A DNA stretch of 64,000 nucleotides from Labia minor (taxonomy: Eukaryota; Arthropoda; Insecta; Dermaptera; Spongiphoridae), in the NCBI GenBank assembly GCA_963082975.1, contig OY720347.1, forward strand, positions 10,088,225-10,152,224. The letters run 5' to 3'. Positions 10,868 through 23,300 of the stretch are shown here, one piece after another; the first letter of the stretch is position 1; every line of letters begins with the position of its first letter. The notes beneath the pieces were generated by a model. It had not been told where the DNA came from. It saw nothing but the letters and a program-made list of their open reading frames with translations, and searched no databases. The position numbers were made by a program, and so were the translations under genes.

Positions 10868-13267
10868 CAGTGGAGTAACTAGGGGGGAGCAGGGGGGGAC
10901 ATATTTCCCCTGGCGCCAAATTTAGGGGGGCAAAATTAGGGAAGCCAATTTGGAACAAAAGAAGAATTAATATTTAAAGTTAAACTGTATTTTGTGTAAG
11001 GCAATAAATATTATTTATACGTTTATTAAAATCTGTTAAACCTGTTTCGTTATTCGTCATTAATATTCTTTAAAAAAAAATTAAATTATATATATCTTAT
11101 ATATAAAATTCTCGTGTCACAAAACTTTGAAAAAATACTCCTCCGAAACGGCTGGACCGATTCTTATGAAATTTTTTATGTATATTCAGTAGGTCTCAGG
11201 GCATGTCAGACTTCCTTTATAAAACCGCTAATTGGTAAGGTGTGTCCAGGGGGTGGAATTTAAATAAAATTAGTTTAGTTACAATGCTAGATCATAGAGG
11301 CGCTGGTGGCGATAATTTGACATGTATATAAATTCTAATAGGGGACTTAGAAACAATACTGTTTCATGGCTAAACGAGCTAGCGCGCCATCTTATGACTT
11401 TGCACCCTCAGTTCTTAACTCGCAAAGGCACATTTTTTTTTTAAGTATTATATATTTTTTTTTACAAATTTATTAATTTTTATTATTTTAATATTTTATT
11501 AAATTATTTTATTTTATTAAATTAATTTTATTAAATTAAATTTTATTATTAAATTTTATTTTATTAAATTAATAATTATGTCAATTAATTTTTCTGCATA
11601 AGTAAACATATATAAAAAACTATATATAAAATTTGAATTTTCATTCATTCATTCATTTAAAATGATAATTAAAGAATATCTTATTCAACATAAATTGTTG
11701 AATATATCTGATCTAAATTTTTTTTTTGATTTGTTCCTTTAAAATATAATAAATAATTAAATTAATCCCTACTAGGGCCTCGAAGGGGAAGCTTTCTCTT
11801 CTTCTTGGGAAAACCCATTCCCAGCGTCGGTTTTGTCTGCACATTGGCACATTGCTCAGAATTTAAAAATTATTGTAAAATTTCACTTTTTATTTTAAAT
11901 TCTAATATTCAAATATCAATTCAATTAAATAATTTATTCTAAAAGTTCTCATTTTAATTTATTTAATAAAATATTTAGATCATATATAACTTCATTTTTA
12001 TTTATTCTTTCTATATATTTGAATATTTCTTCTTTTCTATTTGAAAGTTAAAGGTTAAAAAAAACAATATATTATTTTTAATGTTTGATGAATACATAAA
12101 TATTTTCAAAACGTCAATTAAAATGACTAAATTATATTATTTTTGTTTTTGTTTCAATTATTAATTACAACTATATTTTAAGTGCAAAAATGATTTCTTG
12201 GTTAATTATAATATGTTTTTTTAGACAAATGATATAAACGAGATGTTTTAAATTTGTCTTTTTTATATTTTTTTATTAATAGGCTTCTTTTTTTATTTTT
12301 AATTTTTAATAAATTCTCTTTTTTGATATGATATTAATAAAAAAATAATACTAAATTGTATATAAAATTAAAAAATTAGAATATTTGAATTTTTTTAAAT
12401 TTTAACAGATGTAATCAATCATTTGCATAACGAATGGAAAATTTTGAAAATCAACTGATATTAAATTCAGAAAAAAATACTGATATATAGAATATAATAG
12501 ACCATTCGAATATAATTTAAAACTATTTCTCTCCTTCTATTTTAAATTTAAAAAAAAACGGAGTGTTAATAAATTAAGATGCCTGGATAGGTAAACGGGC
12601 TGGAAGAGGAGGCAATTTATAATTTTCTTCTAATTCAGATTGAAATTAATAGTGATAAGAAAATATATTTAGTAACACAAAATCTTAATATACAAAATGT
12701 AGAATTTGAATATGTAGAAAAATTGAATGTAATCAGGAAGGATAATAATATTTGAGAAGAATTTAAATCGAGGTTGAAATCGGGAAACGCCTGTTATCAT
12801 GCAGTAAAGAGGCTTATCTCATCAAAATTATTATCAAAAGGAATCAAAATTAAAATATATAAAGCAATTATTTTGCCTGTTGTATTATATGGGTGGGACG
12901 CATGGTCTATGACCCTGGGAGATGAGAGTAGATTTAGAGTATTCTTTCCAGCATTTATTGGCCAAAGAAAGATGAGGTCACCGGGGAATGGCGGAGACTG
13001 CATAACGATTAATTGCATGACCTCTATGCATCTTCAGAAATAGTTAGGGTTATAAAAGCGAAAAAGCTGCGATAGGCAGGGGACGTGGCTAGAAATGGAG
13101 AGGAAAAAGATATTGGATTGGAAAACGGTGCGGAGACCGATTGCAAAACGTCCGCCTGGAAGAAGGGACGTAAGAGAGATGGGACAAGGGCTCAGGATAG
13201 GGACACATGGAGAAATGTGGTTGCTGCGGCCAAGAACTTTCGAGTTCCTTAGAGTCACAGAGATAGA
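10868..13267 (+). mobile_element. Composite insert with 8-bp TSD TATAACAT
   Basis: This block interrupts an older repeat and is bounded by perfect TATAACAT copies (10860-10867 and 13268-13275). Its left end is hAT-like (CAGTGGAGTAACTAGGGGGG). Its right end is the 3' end of a LINE fragment. Internally, about 11095 onward (TCTTATATATAAAATTCTCG, then CTCCGAAACGGCTGGACCGA) resembles a Helitron 5' terminus. The parts may have arrived separately. The 11450-12590 interior is AT-rich with no recognisable gene. Confidence 0.6.
12722..13255 (+). mobile_element. LINE reverse transcriptase C-terminal fragment
   Basis: The frame beginning before 12774 reads EEFKSRLKSGNACYHAVKRL, then KGIKIKIYKAIILPVVLYGW. 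These match the non-LTR polymerase tail whose common form is IKSGNACYxxVxxLLSS...LKIKIYKTIILPVVLYGCETWSL. After frameshifts comes a second landmark, KRPPGRR (family KRPLGRPRRRW) near 13148, ending with KNF/EFL-like residues near 13230. It is 5'-truncated and broken by stops and shifts. A second copy of the tail is at 48590-48800. Confidence 0.8.
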
Positions 13268-13496
13268 TATAACATATACAATAATAATATATATAATTAA
13301 TTTACTGATTAAATTAAAATATATTTTAAATAAGAACACAAAAAGTAATGAATGTTTTATGTAATATACTGATTGAAACAAAATTGATGAAAACCTTTTA
13401 CTACTCTTAACCAAATACTATGTATCACTCGGGGGGTACAGGGGGCGGAGCCCCCGTCTAGGTGCGGAGAGCGCCGAAGGCGCTCGGGGCAGCTAG

Positions 13497-14222
13497 TATT
13501 ATTATAAATTTCTAATTTAAATATCGAAAAAAAACATTCATGGACTCTATTTATTAAAAATATTCTTAATTATTTAAATTTTTACAAACTTGTATTAATT
13601 TATGAGACTAAAAATTTGAAAAATCATATAATAAATAATATGTAGATATATTATATAACGATTTATTTTTATATTATATATATATATATATATAAAGAAT
13701 ATAGAAAAGGATATGGGATTGAATAAATAAAACAAAATAAATTTGACAAATTTCATTTTATAATATTTATTAACATTAATGAATTATTATTATACTTAAT
13801 AATTAATATTATTCGTCTTTTTTAAATAAAACATCAATTTTTCATTTAAATACAAATATACAAGAGTAATTTATTTAATTTTTATATTTAAGTAGTGTTT
13901 TCACATCGTATTAATATTCAAAAAAAAAAAAATTCTATGAGTATTTTGTTAAATTTTTATATTTTTTTAGTGTTGCTTTTATTAGCTTACAAAAAATCAA
14001 CATGGAAGACAATATGATTTAACTTTAACAATTTCTTTTGCATTTTAACATACATTGATAATTTTTTACATTTTTGAATATTAAAGTTGTTTATATACAT
14101 AATTATTAAAAAGTACATAAATCTATTTTTAATACTATTTTAATACTATAAGTACATATAAGTACACCTATACTCTTTTTATTTCAATACAACCATACAA
14201 TGAGAATTTATTTATGTTTTTT
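13497..14222. other. AT-rich spacer downstream of the F-box gene
   Basis: This spacer has a TA microsatellite at about 13674-13694 and several poly-A/T runs. On the minus strand AATAAA at 14228-14223 lies 57 nt past the F-box gene stop and may be its polyadenylation signal. Confidence 0.5.
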
Positions 14223-14284
14223 TTTATTAAAGTTGTATTTTTAATTAATAAAAAATTTATATAAATATTATTATTATATAGGTA

Positions 14285-15772
14285 TTATAAAATATCCATC
14301 ATATACATTGAAATAGTTTGGATATCACTTGCACAAGGTAACAATTTTTTACAAATGGCAACTTGTTCTGTTATTGTATCATCATCATCATCATCATTTG
14401 TATCAGTTGTATAAATGATCAATGTATGAAGACGCAAGTATTTGTTCATTTTAATTAATGAATTAACTTGTGTCTTTTTTGTCAATGGAAGAATTAATTG
14501 ATATAATTTTTTACATTTAAAAATGTATGGAAGTACTTTATTCGATATTTTATTACATGCAAACAATGATAAAATATTTAATTTTTTTATTTGATGGATA
14601 TCTTTTAGATAACTACTTCTTAATAAATCACAGAATTCTAATCGGAGATCTGTTAAATTTTCAAACTGATCAAGCATTTTCAAGGCATTTCTATGAATAT
14701 CGTCGCATGATTCTATTTTCAAATTTGTTAATGGTAACCTTTTTTCAAGAAACACTTTAACTAGTTGTTTTGTAAAGGATTTTATTTCTATTAACATTAC
14801 TTTTTTCAATTTACCTAATGGTGCAATTTCAAAATAACTCCTGAGAATTTCTTCAGGGCCATTATATCTAATTTGTAGATGTTCTAAATTTTGTAATTTT
14901 GACAAATAAGATGGCCAGGTTTTATTATCAGAATGAAAAGCGATTTCCAATTTTCTTAAATTAGAAAAGTTAACTATGGATTTCAAGGGTTCCATTCTTT
15001 TTATCAATAAGATCGGCAAATTTAATGTTACAAGTTTGTTCATTTTCATTATTAAGTTATTTATACTTTTACTACAAAAACATTCATAGGGAAGACTTAA
15101 CTTTTTTAAATTTGGAAAAAACAAATTAATATCCCTTAGAAAAATATCATAATTTAGTCTGGACCCTTTGATAATAATTTCTTCTACCTTATTGAAAATA
15201 GGACAATTTGGCCATTTACCTTCTTGGATTTCACTTGATAATTTTATTAGAAGATCTCCTATTAGAACTAATTGACTTTTGGAGAAATCTTGAAAAACAA
15301 TTTTTTTTAATCTTGGCATGGATGAATGTTTTAGCAACTTGATTAAAAATTCCAAATTCGATTCACTTACATCAACAGTTTCTATTAAAAAATGGAATCG
15401 TTCAAAAAACTGTTCAGCGTAGAAGGAATTTGGACCGTCGAATAAAATAGCAGGCAAAGAATAAACAATTCCAGTATTGATAATCACATCATAATAATAT
15501 GGGTCTTCACTAAAAAGAACCAATTCTTGGATTGTTGTATATTGCAGAATATGACCTACTAATTCTTGCGGTAATCTCCTCATATGTTGATCGAATTGAT
15601 CATCATCACTATAATTAACAGATAAACAGATTTACAAAATTAAAAAATGTTTTTTTATTATTATTCTACATAAATATCTTTTAAAAATGTGCAATACTTA
15701 CTGTTGATATTGAGAAGTATTCTTCTGAACACACACACAATGGTTGGTTTTATTCATCTTTTTGGATGGCAT
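14285..15772 (-). CDS. F-box/leucine-rich-repeat protein
   Basis: Two exons on the minus strand (15772-15702 and 15608-14285) join in frame to 464 aa. Exon 1 supplies MPSKKMNKTNHCVCVQKN... and ends CA|GTAAGT; exon 2 follows a TTAATTATAG acceptor. Residues about 33-66 (RLPQELVGHILQYTTIQELV) look like an F-box, the SKP1-binding module of SCF ubiquitin ligases. The rest is repeated leucine-rich segments (NLKKLSLPYE, NLRKLEIAF, NLEHLQIRY, NLTDLRLEF, KKLNILSLF), as in FBXL-type substrate receptors. The C-terminus has an acidic run of six Asp. The substrate is unknown. The frame is intact over 432 codons with no internal stop, so it is probably functional. The first ATG of exon 2 (15583) is an alternative start that loses little. 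Confidence 0.8.
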
Positions 15773-16100
15773 GATTAAAAAACAAAATATCAAATCAAAA
15801 ACACAACAAAACAAATTGAAAAGTACACTCAGTTAGCAAGCGTGGTAATGTTCACTTTGTGAGATGCAGAGAGCAAATGGTAACTGAAGGAAATTGAGGG
15901 TGCCGTTTAAGTCGAAAAAAGGGTAGTGTCAAAAATGGCAACCAATCAGAAGACCCCTTAAGTGAAAATAAGAAGAGTGGGGTTCGAACCTTTTTTCTAC
16001 CTCCCTATTATATTTTCTCAATATATTGATGAATATGCTTTTAATACACAAAAATGTAGACAATTCTAGAAAGACATTTCTAAAGAACATACTAACCCTC

Positions 16101-16208
16101 TAGAACAAAGAGATTGAGAGAAAATATTTTCTTTTGATAAAGTAAAATTTTTCACAATTCTTTTATACAAATTCATCAAATAATAACATTTTTTTTTAAA
16201 AAGTGGAT
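16101..16208. repeat. Direct repeat, left copy (flanks TIR element)
   Basis: From TAGAACAAAGAGATTGAGAG to AAAGTGGAT this 108-bp stretch recurs at 16883-16990 with few differences. The two copies bracket the 16211-16831 element, suggesting a local duplication into which, or together with which, the element was placed. Confidence 0.75.
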
Positions 16209-16210
16209 TA

Positions 16211-16831
16211 CCTGTGGCCAGGCCCGAACCGACCGACGGTTTGAAATAAATTAATTTCCAGCTACAGAAACAATTTCAAATAATTTTAATATATCTATTA
16301 ATGTAATAAAAAACAGATAGGCATATAACATAAATATTTTTAATTTTATTTTATTTATAATATATATGTAAGACCAGGCTGTGACGTCATGAATGGCTGG
16401 ATGACGTCATATAATTTTAAATCAAGAAAAAACTAATAAATATGATTTTTCTCGAGGATAAAACCAATACAAAGTGCATGATTCGTGGTGATATATAAAA
16501 AAATCTCCTCATGTGAAATTTGGTGTGAAAATAACCCTTCCCTTCCTATCGTCGATCGCTAATACTACCACTTTCGGTTTCCGGATTTGCACCAAAAGTT
16601 GATCAATTCATCCCACTGATGCATTAAGTAAATATACCAAATTTCATCAAAATCGGTTGAGCCGTTCAGGCTGTACACATCTATACGGACGGACAGACGG
16701 ACGGACGGACAGACATCATGCTAAAAATACTTTTTTCTGATAAGAAAATGCATGATTCGTGGAGATATGTAAAAATCTCCACATGTGAAATTTGGTGTGA
16801 AAACAATACCTCCCTTACTATCGTCGGTCGG
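16211..16831 (+). mobile_element. TIR element, CCGACCGACGG family
   Basis: A 621-bp non-coding element starting CCTGTGGCCAGGCCCGAACC and ending with the complementary CGTCGGTCGG. It holds two TGACGTCAT (CRE-like) palindromes near 16383 and 16404 and a short GACGGACGGACGGACAGAC tract. It is nearly identical to 33287-33911 (about two changes in the first 110 bp), so it was recently mobile. No transposase is encoded, and the superfamily is not assigned. Confidence 0.75.
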
Positions 16832-16882
16832 ATAAAAACATTGACGCAACATGCACTTACTCACCCTCATAAATTAAATAGG

Positions 16883-16990
16883 TAGAACAAAGAGATTGAG
16901 AGAAAATATTTTCTATAGATAAAGACAAATATTTTCACAATTCTTTTATACAAATTCATCAAATAATAACATATTTTTTTTAAAGTGGAT
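16883..16990. repeat. Direct repeat, right copy
   Basis: Partner of 16101-16208. It continues into sequence (16980-17110) that is present inverted at about 9000-9150. Confidence 0.75.
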
Positions 16991-18280
16991 AATATACATG
17001 GATATTATCTATTTTCAAAGGTTTGAAAAAGTCCTTTTTGTTGGTTTGTCCTTTTTTTCATTCTTCTACAAGTAAACAAAATTCAATTTTTAATGAACAA
17101 GGAACCAAATTAAAAATAAGTAGTTTCATAGATTTTTCAAATACCTGAATATTTTTCTTCTTGAAAAATTATTTTAAGATAGTATATAAATTATAATTTA
17201 ATATGATATATAATATAATAATATACGATAAAAATATAGTCTATAAATATATAGTAACTGTGTGTGTGTCTCTATAGTTGAGAAAAACGTTATAATAAAA
17301 GGATTGTGAATACCTGATCTCTCTCATAAATTTCGTTTTTAAAATATAATAAGTGTTATCAAATAATGTTTAAGAAAATACTTTAACACAATCGGCCTTT
17401 TTTGGGGCCACTCTCTAGCACGGGGTCCCCACAAGCATAAACTTTCATTGGGCCCTTTGATAAAACAGGTTACTCACCTCTGATCTAAATGTTATCCTCC
17501 CCTCCTCAAACAGACATTGTAGTCGATTCATATATTGTTCTCAAAGAAGTGATATTTTAAAAATTAAAACAACAAAATACAAAAAAAGTTGATATATATT
17601 TTCATAACAAAAACATAAAATATATAAAAATTATTAACAAATAGATATTCTTACATAATAATGACTATAATATAATATTTAATACAAATTAATTTCTCCA
17701 AATTTATAATAATAAAAACAATTAAGTAAATTATTTTGAGCTAGTTTTCCACATGCAATATAATACACAAATAACAATAATAATAATAATAATTTGAAAA
17801 TGTAATTAATCTTGAATCTTTAAGTAAGTAATAAGTAAAACAATAAAATTTGAGACTACAAAAAAAACATTAGATGATGATATGAATTATTGAAATTTTA
17901 ATTATTATTATTCTTAGTATATAAAACAAATTTATTAAAAAAAAAAAAAAAAAAATTTGAAGTAATCAATGAATCATTAAATGTTTGTTTTTTTAAGATT
18001 TATTTGGAGATGAATATTGAGCATTTTTAAATTTGCATTTTATTTAAAAAATATAGTTTTTGAATTTCACTTGAACTAAATGCACTATATTCACAAGAAT
18101 TAAAATATTTTCAATAATTCAATATGTACTTGTGACAAATTATATTTTTTTAAAATATAATATTTATCTTTGATTTATCATTAAAAGTAATTTATATAAT
18201 TGATTTTCTTAATTATTTTTTTATACATAGTTGAGATATAATATAGTAATATATATATATATATATATTTATTTATTTTT
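16991..18280. other. AT-rich spacer
   Basis: I see no gene or transposon end. Only AT-rich sequence, an ATA-triplet run near 17778, a poly-A tract at about 17937-17955 and a TA run at about 18249-18270. Confidence 0.45.
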
Positions 18281-18863
18281 ACTATCTCGCCAGAGATAGT
18301 ATTGCGATCACGATAATTTTCGATGATGAGATTTTGATGTTTTTATACCTTTTGAAGGTTCCTGGATCATTTTCACTAAGGTTGAGAAAAATGTCTGTGT
18401 GTGTATATGTGTGTGTATGTAGATAAGATTACGCAAAAACGGTTTGATCTAAAATCATTAAATATACCGGCATTATTCAAAATTCGTAGTTTTCTATCAA
18501 CTTTTGAGAAATGTAACTCAACCGGAAGAGGGTCATTACCTACAACGTTTTGATTTTCTTTCCTCTAAAGTGACCGTAAAAATAAAGATAAAGGTTTGAT
18601 AGTTTTTCACGTGATTAAAAATTGTATAAAACTGCTATATATAGAATTTCAGCTTGATTAAAATACCGGAATTAATTTTTTAACACTGCAAATCACGCGC
18701 CAACACGTGACATGGTGCCATCAACAAAGAGCCAAACATGCACTGATTTAATAAATATGATTTATTAATTTTAATTATAATTAATTAAATTTAATTTAAA
18801 TATAATATATGTTAATTAATCCAATTCAAATTTGCGAAATAGTCGAGTGGAGACACGCCAGCT
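18281..18863 (+). mobile_element. DINE/HINE-like (Helentron-derived) element, complete
   Basis: It begins ACTATCTCGCCAGAGATAGT, itself a hairpin, and ends with ...GCGAAATAGTCGAG plus GGAGACACGCCAGCT. Family copies show matching sub-terminal inverted repeats ACTATCTCGC and GCGAGATAGT, a GGAG-ACA-CTCC palindrome at the 3' end and an internal TG-rich microsatellite. It inserts in T-rich sites without an evident TSD. This is the architecture described for DINE-1/Helentron-associated elements. Non-coding. Confidence 0.75.
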
Positions 18864-19320
18864 TATTATTTATATAAAACAATAAAATAATTTTCATTAT
18901 TTATTTAAAAGGGTATTAAAATATTATATCAGGGAAATCTATCATGAAATTATCAATTGATAAATGTACGAGTATGGTAGGTGTCTGTTATAAGAGCTTA
19001 AGTATGTAATGAGTTTGAAAAAAGAAAATTTTATTTAGAAAATAGAGAAAGTGACATAATGTGAGGAATTATATATTCTTAAATATTATTATATTAATAT
19101 TTAATGTAGACGGTTGAGAGAATTAAATAAAAAGGTGTACACATTCATTCAGAGTAAATCCAAAGATTAAAAAAGGTAACGGTAAGCATTTTTCTTATAA
19201 ATTAATGATAGAGTTGAAAAAAACTCAAGAAAATAATTTATATGCTTCATGTACCTCTCTTATTTTAGTTAGCGTAAAAAAAGCATTAACTAAAATACAT
19301 TAGAATCGAAGAAACTTATA

Positions 19321-19979
19321 CGAGGTCTGTTCGAAAGAAAATGTGATTTTTTTATTTTCTCGGGCTGTGTAAATTCTATTATCGAAATTTTTTTCTTATG
19401 TTGGTACACATATGTTTCTCATATGTTGACATTATCAGCCACTTTGGATTAGTAGTTTGTTTTTGACAACTGAAAAAGTTAATCACGTTTTTGTGAGTTC
19501 TTTGATATGTTACTTAAAAAATATATGGAATACTACAAGAAAGTTATGAAAAAGCGTGAAGCAATACGGCTCAAGCGATCGGAATTATTGAAAAAACAAA
19601 TCATTATTAATGCACTAGTTCACACATCATTGCTTGTTCGTGATTTTTTGGCCAAAAAACAAACACCGTAATCATGCCTCAAAAACCGTATTCACCAGAT
19701 TTGGCTCCCTGCGACTTTTTCCTATTCCCAAAACTAAAGAGACCAATGAAAGGAAAGCGTTTTGTCACAAGTGATGAGATATAGTCGAAATCGAAGAACG
19801 AGCTGATGACCATACCGAAAAGCTCATTTCAGAAATGCTTCGACGAATGGAAGAAGCGCTGGCATAAGTGCATTATATCTGAGGGGAATTACTTTGAAGG
19901 GGACAAAATGGATATTGATGAATAAATAATTTTTTTTTCGAAATAATTCACAATTCACCTTTTTTTTTGAACAGACCTC

Positions 19980-19980
<1 letters not shown>
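19321..19980 (+). mobile_element. Internally deleted mariner (SETMAR-type), class A
   Basis: TIRs CGAGGTCTGTTC/GAACAGACCTCG follow a TA. Most of the transposase is missing: from the N-terminal leader the sequence jumps to EYYKKVMKK... and then to PYSPDLAPCDFFLFPKLKRP and WHKCIISEGNYFEG. The DD34D C-terminus is recognisable but has stops. The same junction occurs at 36559 and 29989. Confidence 0.85.

Positions 19981-20007
<27 letters not shown>
19981..20007. repeat. TG microsatellite at mariner end
   Basis: About 12 GT dinucleotides run directly from the mariner's right end, then ATATATC. Confidence 0.8.
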
Positions 20008-20011
<4 letters not shown>

Positions 20012-20391
20012 CATAGGGCAAGTAAAAGGGCAGAAAAAATTGTAGTAGAGGAGTTGCTGGTGGATTGTAACTAATTCTTAGTTGTATTGATGAAAAAAAA
20101 ACTTTCAAATTCAGAATGCTAAAGATTGATAAATAATTTTGTAAAATGGCACAAATATATATATAAATCACCATGTATCTAGAATCTAGATGAAAGATTT
20201 CTGAGTGAACTTTGATTTATAAAAAATAGTATTTAATTAAAAAAAAATCTTGAGCATTTATTAATAATTATAGGTAATAGTAAAATCTAAAAATCATCAT
20301 ATTTATCTTTTTTTTTTTTTTTTTTTTTAAAAAAATATTTTTAATATATATCTTACTTAAGTATATTATAAGGTATATTGTGGTAAATATT

Positions 20392-23300
20392 TTAATGTTT
20401 GGTATCTTTAATATATGAACCATGACTTGCATATTTTTTATCATATACATCATGCCAATGATCTAAAAATTCATTACCGAAACTGTGTTTTCCAAAATTG
20501 CCTTTATTTGAATTGTTATTGTCATAAATATGATCCATACTGTATCCATCCTTTTGAGAATTTCCATAACCCTAAAACAGATATATATATATATATATAT
20601 AATTAGCTATTTAAAATATTTTTTTTTTTAATTTTTATAAGAATTACCAAGTTTTTCATAATCATTAATAATACGAGGGTGGGGTGAAAAGTTTCCCGCC
20701 TGACTAAGAAAAACGATGTTTTTAAATTTTAACGATGTCAGCTGAACATGTGCGAAATATTTTGCACAACCATTTGAATATGGAAAGCTGTGTGCAAACG
20801 AATTTTTGCGTCGATTTATAACTGTTGATGAGACTTAAATTAATTTAAATTAAATTTAACCAATTAATTCATTAATTAAATAAATAAATTAATTAACAAA
20901 ATTAGAACACCGTTATGGGAAAGGTATCAGTTTTTCTTGGTCAGGCCGGAAAGTTTTCACCCCACCCTCGTAAATTACTATGTATTATAATGTAATTCAA
21001 TTAGTGACGTAAAAATTCTGAAATTTCTTAAGATAATTCTTATTCATCAATCACCCATTGCGTTATATTTATTTATTATAATATTATTTTAAATAAATAA
21101 ATGATTACAAAGTAGATTTTAATTTAAATTCATTAAAGTATTTTTTTAAATGATACTAATATAATGACAATGATACTATACCCCTAAATGTTTATTAGAT
21201 GATTTATAAGGCGCTGATGGCAATGGTGGTGGAGGATGTGAAAAATCCTCAGATATACTCTCTTTTACTTGATAACTTCCTTTAGGCACACCTTTAGTTT
21301 CTTGATCCTAAAATTATAAACTAATATGATTACTACTTACATCAGTGATTCTCAAACTTTTTTTTACCGCGGCACACTTTTACGGTTTAAAAATTTGGCG
21401 GCACACAAAGAAAAAGATAAGTGTAAAAGTTTACCATATTGAAAAAAGTGGTCCCAAAAACGGTTTACCTTTTTTTTTAGAACAAAATTGAAAAAATTTA
21501 GAAAAAAAAATCGGGAAATGTCAAAATGCCTCTTTGCATTTGTAATCATTTGGCGGTACATTTTGATATTCTCGCGGCACACTTTTGAAAATCTCGCGGC
21601 ACACAAAAGTGGTTAAGATTCACTGACTTACATATATAAATTAAGAACCAAGAATGTTCAATTTATACTTCATTATTTTTTTTTGCAATAAATAAATAAA
21701 TAAAAGTAAAAATCATCAAAATGTTACTTGGAAAAAATAATTTTACAAAATTACATAATTATATAGGATTACATATTAAATTTATATTTTAAATAATATA
21801 TAAAAAAAAATATAATAAAATTTGAAATAAAAAAAAAAAAAAATAAAATAAATAAATTTTTCACCTCGTGTTCATCATGATCATCGTAGACATCTAACTC
21901 GTTATGCTCATAACCATCACCATAACTTGAAGGCCCTGCATAATCTTTATCGCCGTAATCACCTAAGGATGGTGAAAATTTCAGACCAACATCATCATTG
22001 GAATGTCCTCCAAAATCATTTGAATGAAAATCTGAGCCGCCATAATGGTCTTTGAAACCTGATGATGTTTCATGATCTTTATGATGTCCATCTTCTGAAT
22101 GAGCTTCATTTTTTAACAGCTCCTTATTAATATAAATAACAACAAGTTTTAGTAAGAAAAATATAAATATATTATGATATTCACAAATACCTTAAGATCA
22201 GTTATATGACTGGCATGATGGAAATGACCTCCTTCTTTATGTCCAGAAGTATGACCATGACCATGACCACCATGACCCCCTCCGTGTCCACCATGACCAC
22301 CTCCATGTCCATGTCCCATATGTCCACCATGACCTCCTCCATGTCCATGACCCATATGTCCACCATGACCACCTCCATGTCCATGTCCATGACCCATATG
22401 TCCACCATGACCATGACCACCTCCATGACCATGACCTCCATGTCCATGACTCATATGTGAACCACCTGCAAATCAAAAATAAAGATTTTTCATAAAATCA
22501 TTAAAAATGTTAATAATAATGTGAGAATATGAATTTCATGTCATGTTACAACAATTAATAAATCAATGAAAATAAAATACAAAAATTAGAGAATTTCGAT
22601 TACCTGAATGGGGTTTGTGAGTTTCATGGGTGGGGTGCGGTGTCCAATAATGATGTCCACTACCACCATGCCCTCCATGGCTACCTCCATGGGAACCATG
22701 ACTTCCATGGCTATGGTCATCTCCATGATGGCCAAAACTTCCAAAATGGTGATGATGATGATGCTCCTCCTCATGATGGGATGAATGATGATGACCATGG
22801 TCATCATCTCCATGACCTACATCATAAGTATGTCCACCTCCTACATGTATCAAAATTGTTTTTGTATGTTTCTCTTCATCGACAAATTTTGGAACAATTA
22901 TCTTTAAATGGACACTAAAAGAATATTTAAAAAATAAAATAAATAAATAACTATTATATTAAAAAAAAACTGTTGAAATTATTTTTGTAATATAGAATTC
23001 TTTTATATTAATCATATTATTAAATTCATTAAAATGTACCATACATTTATTAATATTAATTAACTAACATTTCTTTTCTTTTTGTTATCTAAATTAATAA
23101 AAGAACTTAATAAAAAAAAACAAATAAATCTATTAATTTAAATTAATACAATTAATGAATGTATATATTTTTAGTTTATTTATAATTGTTTTACGTTAAA
23201 AACGTTAATTTAACTTTTATAAAATCTCTCAAGTCTTTAACTTTAGATTTTCTTAAATTTCATTATAATTAAAAATATTCAATAAAAATCAACCAACGAA

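Larger units (their letters stand above)
10785..13496 (+). mobile_element. Helitron-like 3' region split by a 2.4-kb insertion
   Basis: Two blocks, 10785-10867 and 13268-13496, are contiguous in the copy at 23265-23540 but here are separated by 10868-13267. The right end has Helitron features: a GC hairpin GAGCGCC-GAA-GGCGCTC (13469-13485), then 11 nt ending in CTAG, followed by T. No RepHel gene is visible. Confidence 0.7.

Noticed and set aside
13034-13414. 126-codon minus-strand frame
   Set aside because: Antisense to a LINE fragment and running into a Helitron-like 3' end; shadow.
22202-22853. Several long overlapping frames on both strands (Met/Thr/Ser-rich, Trp/Ser-rich)
   Set aside because: They are off-frame readings of the His/Gly repeat exons; only the His/Gly frames fit the splice sites.
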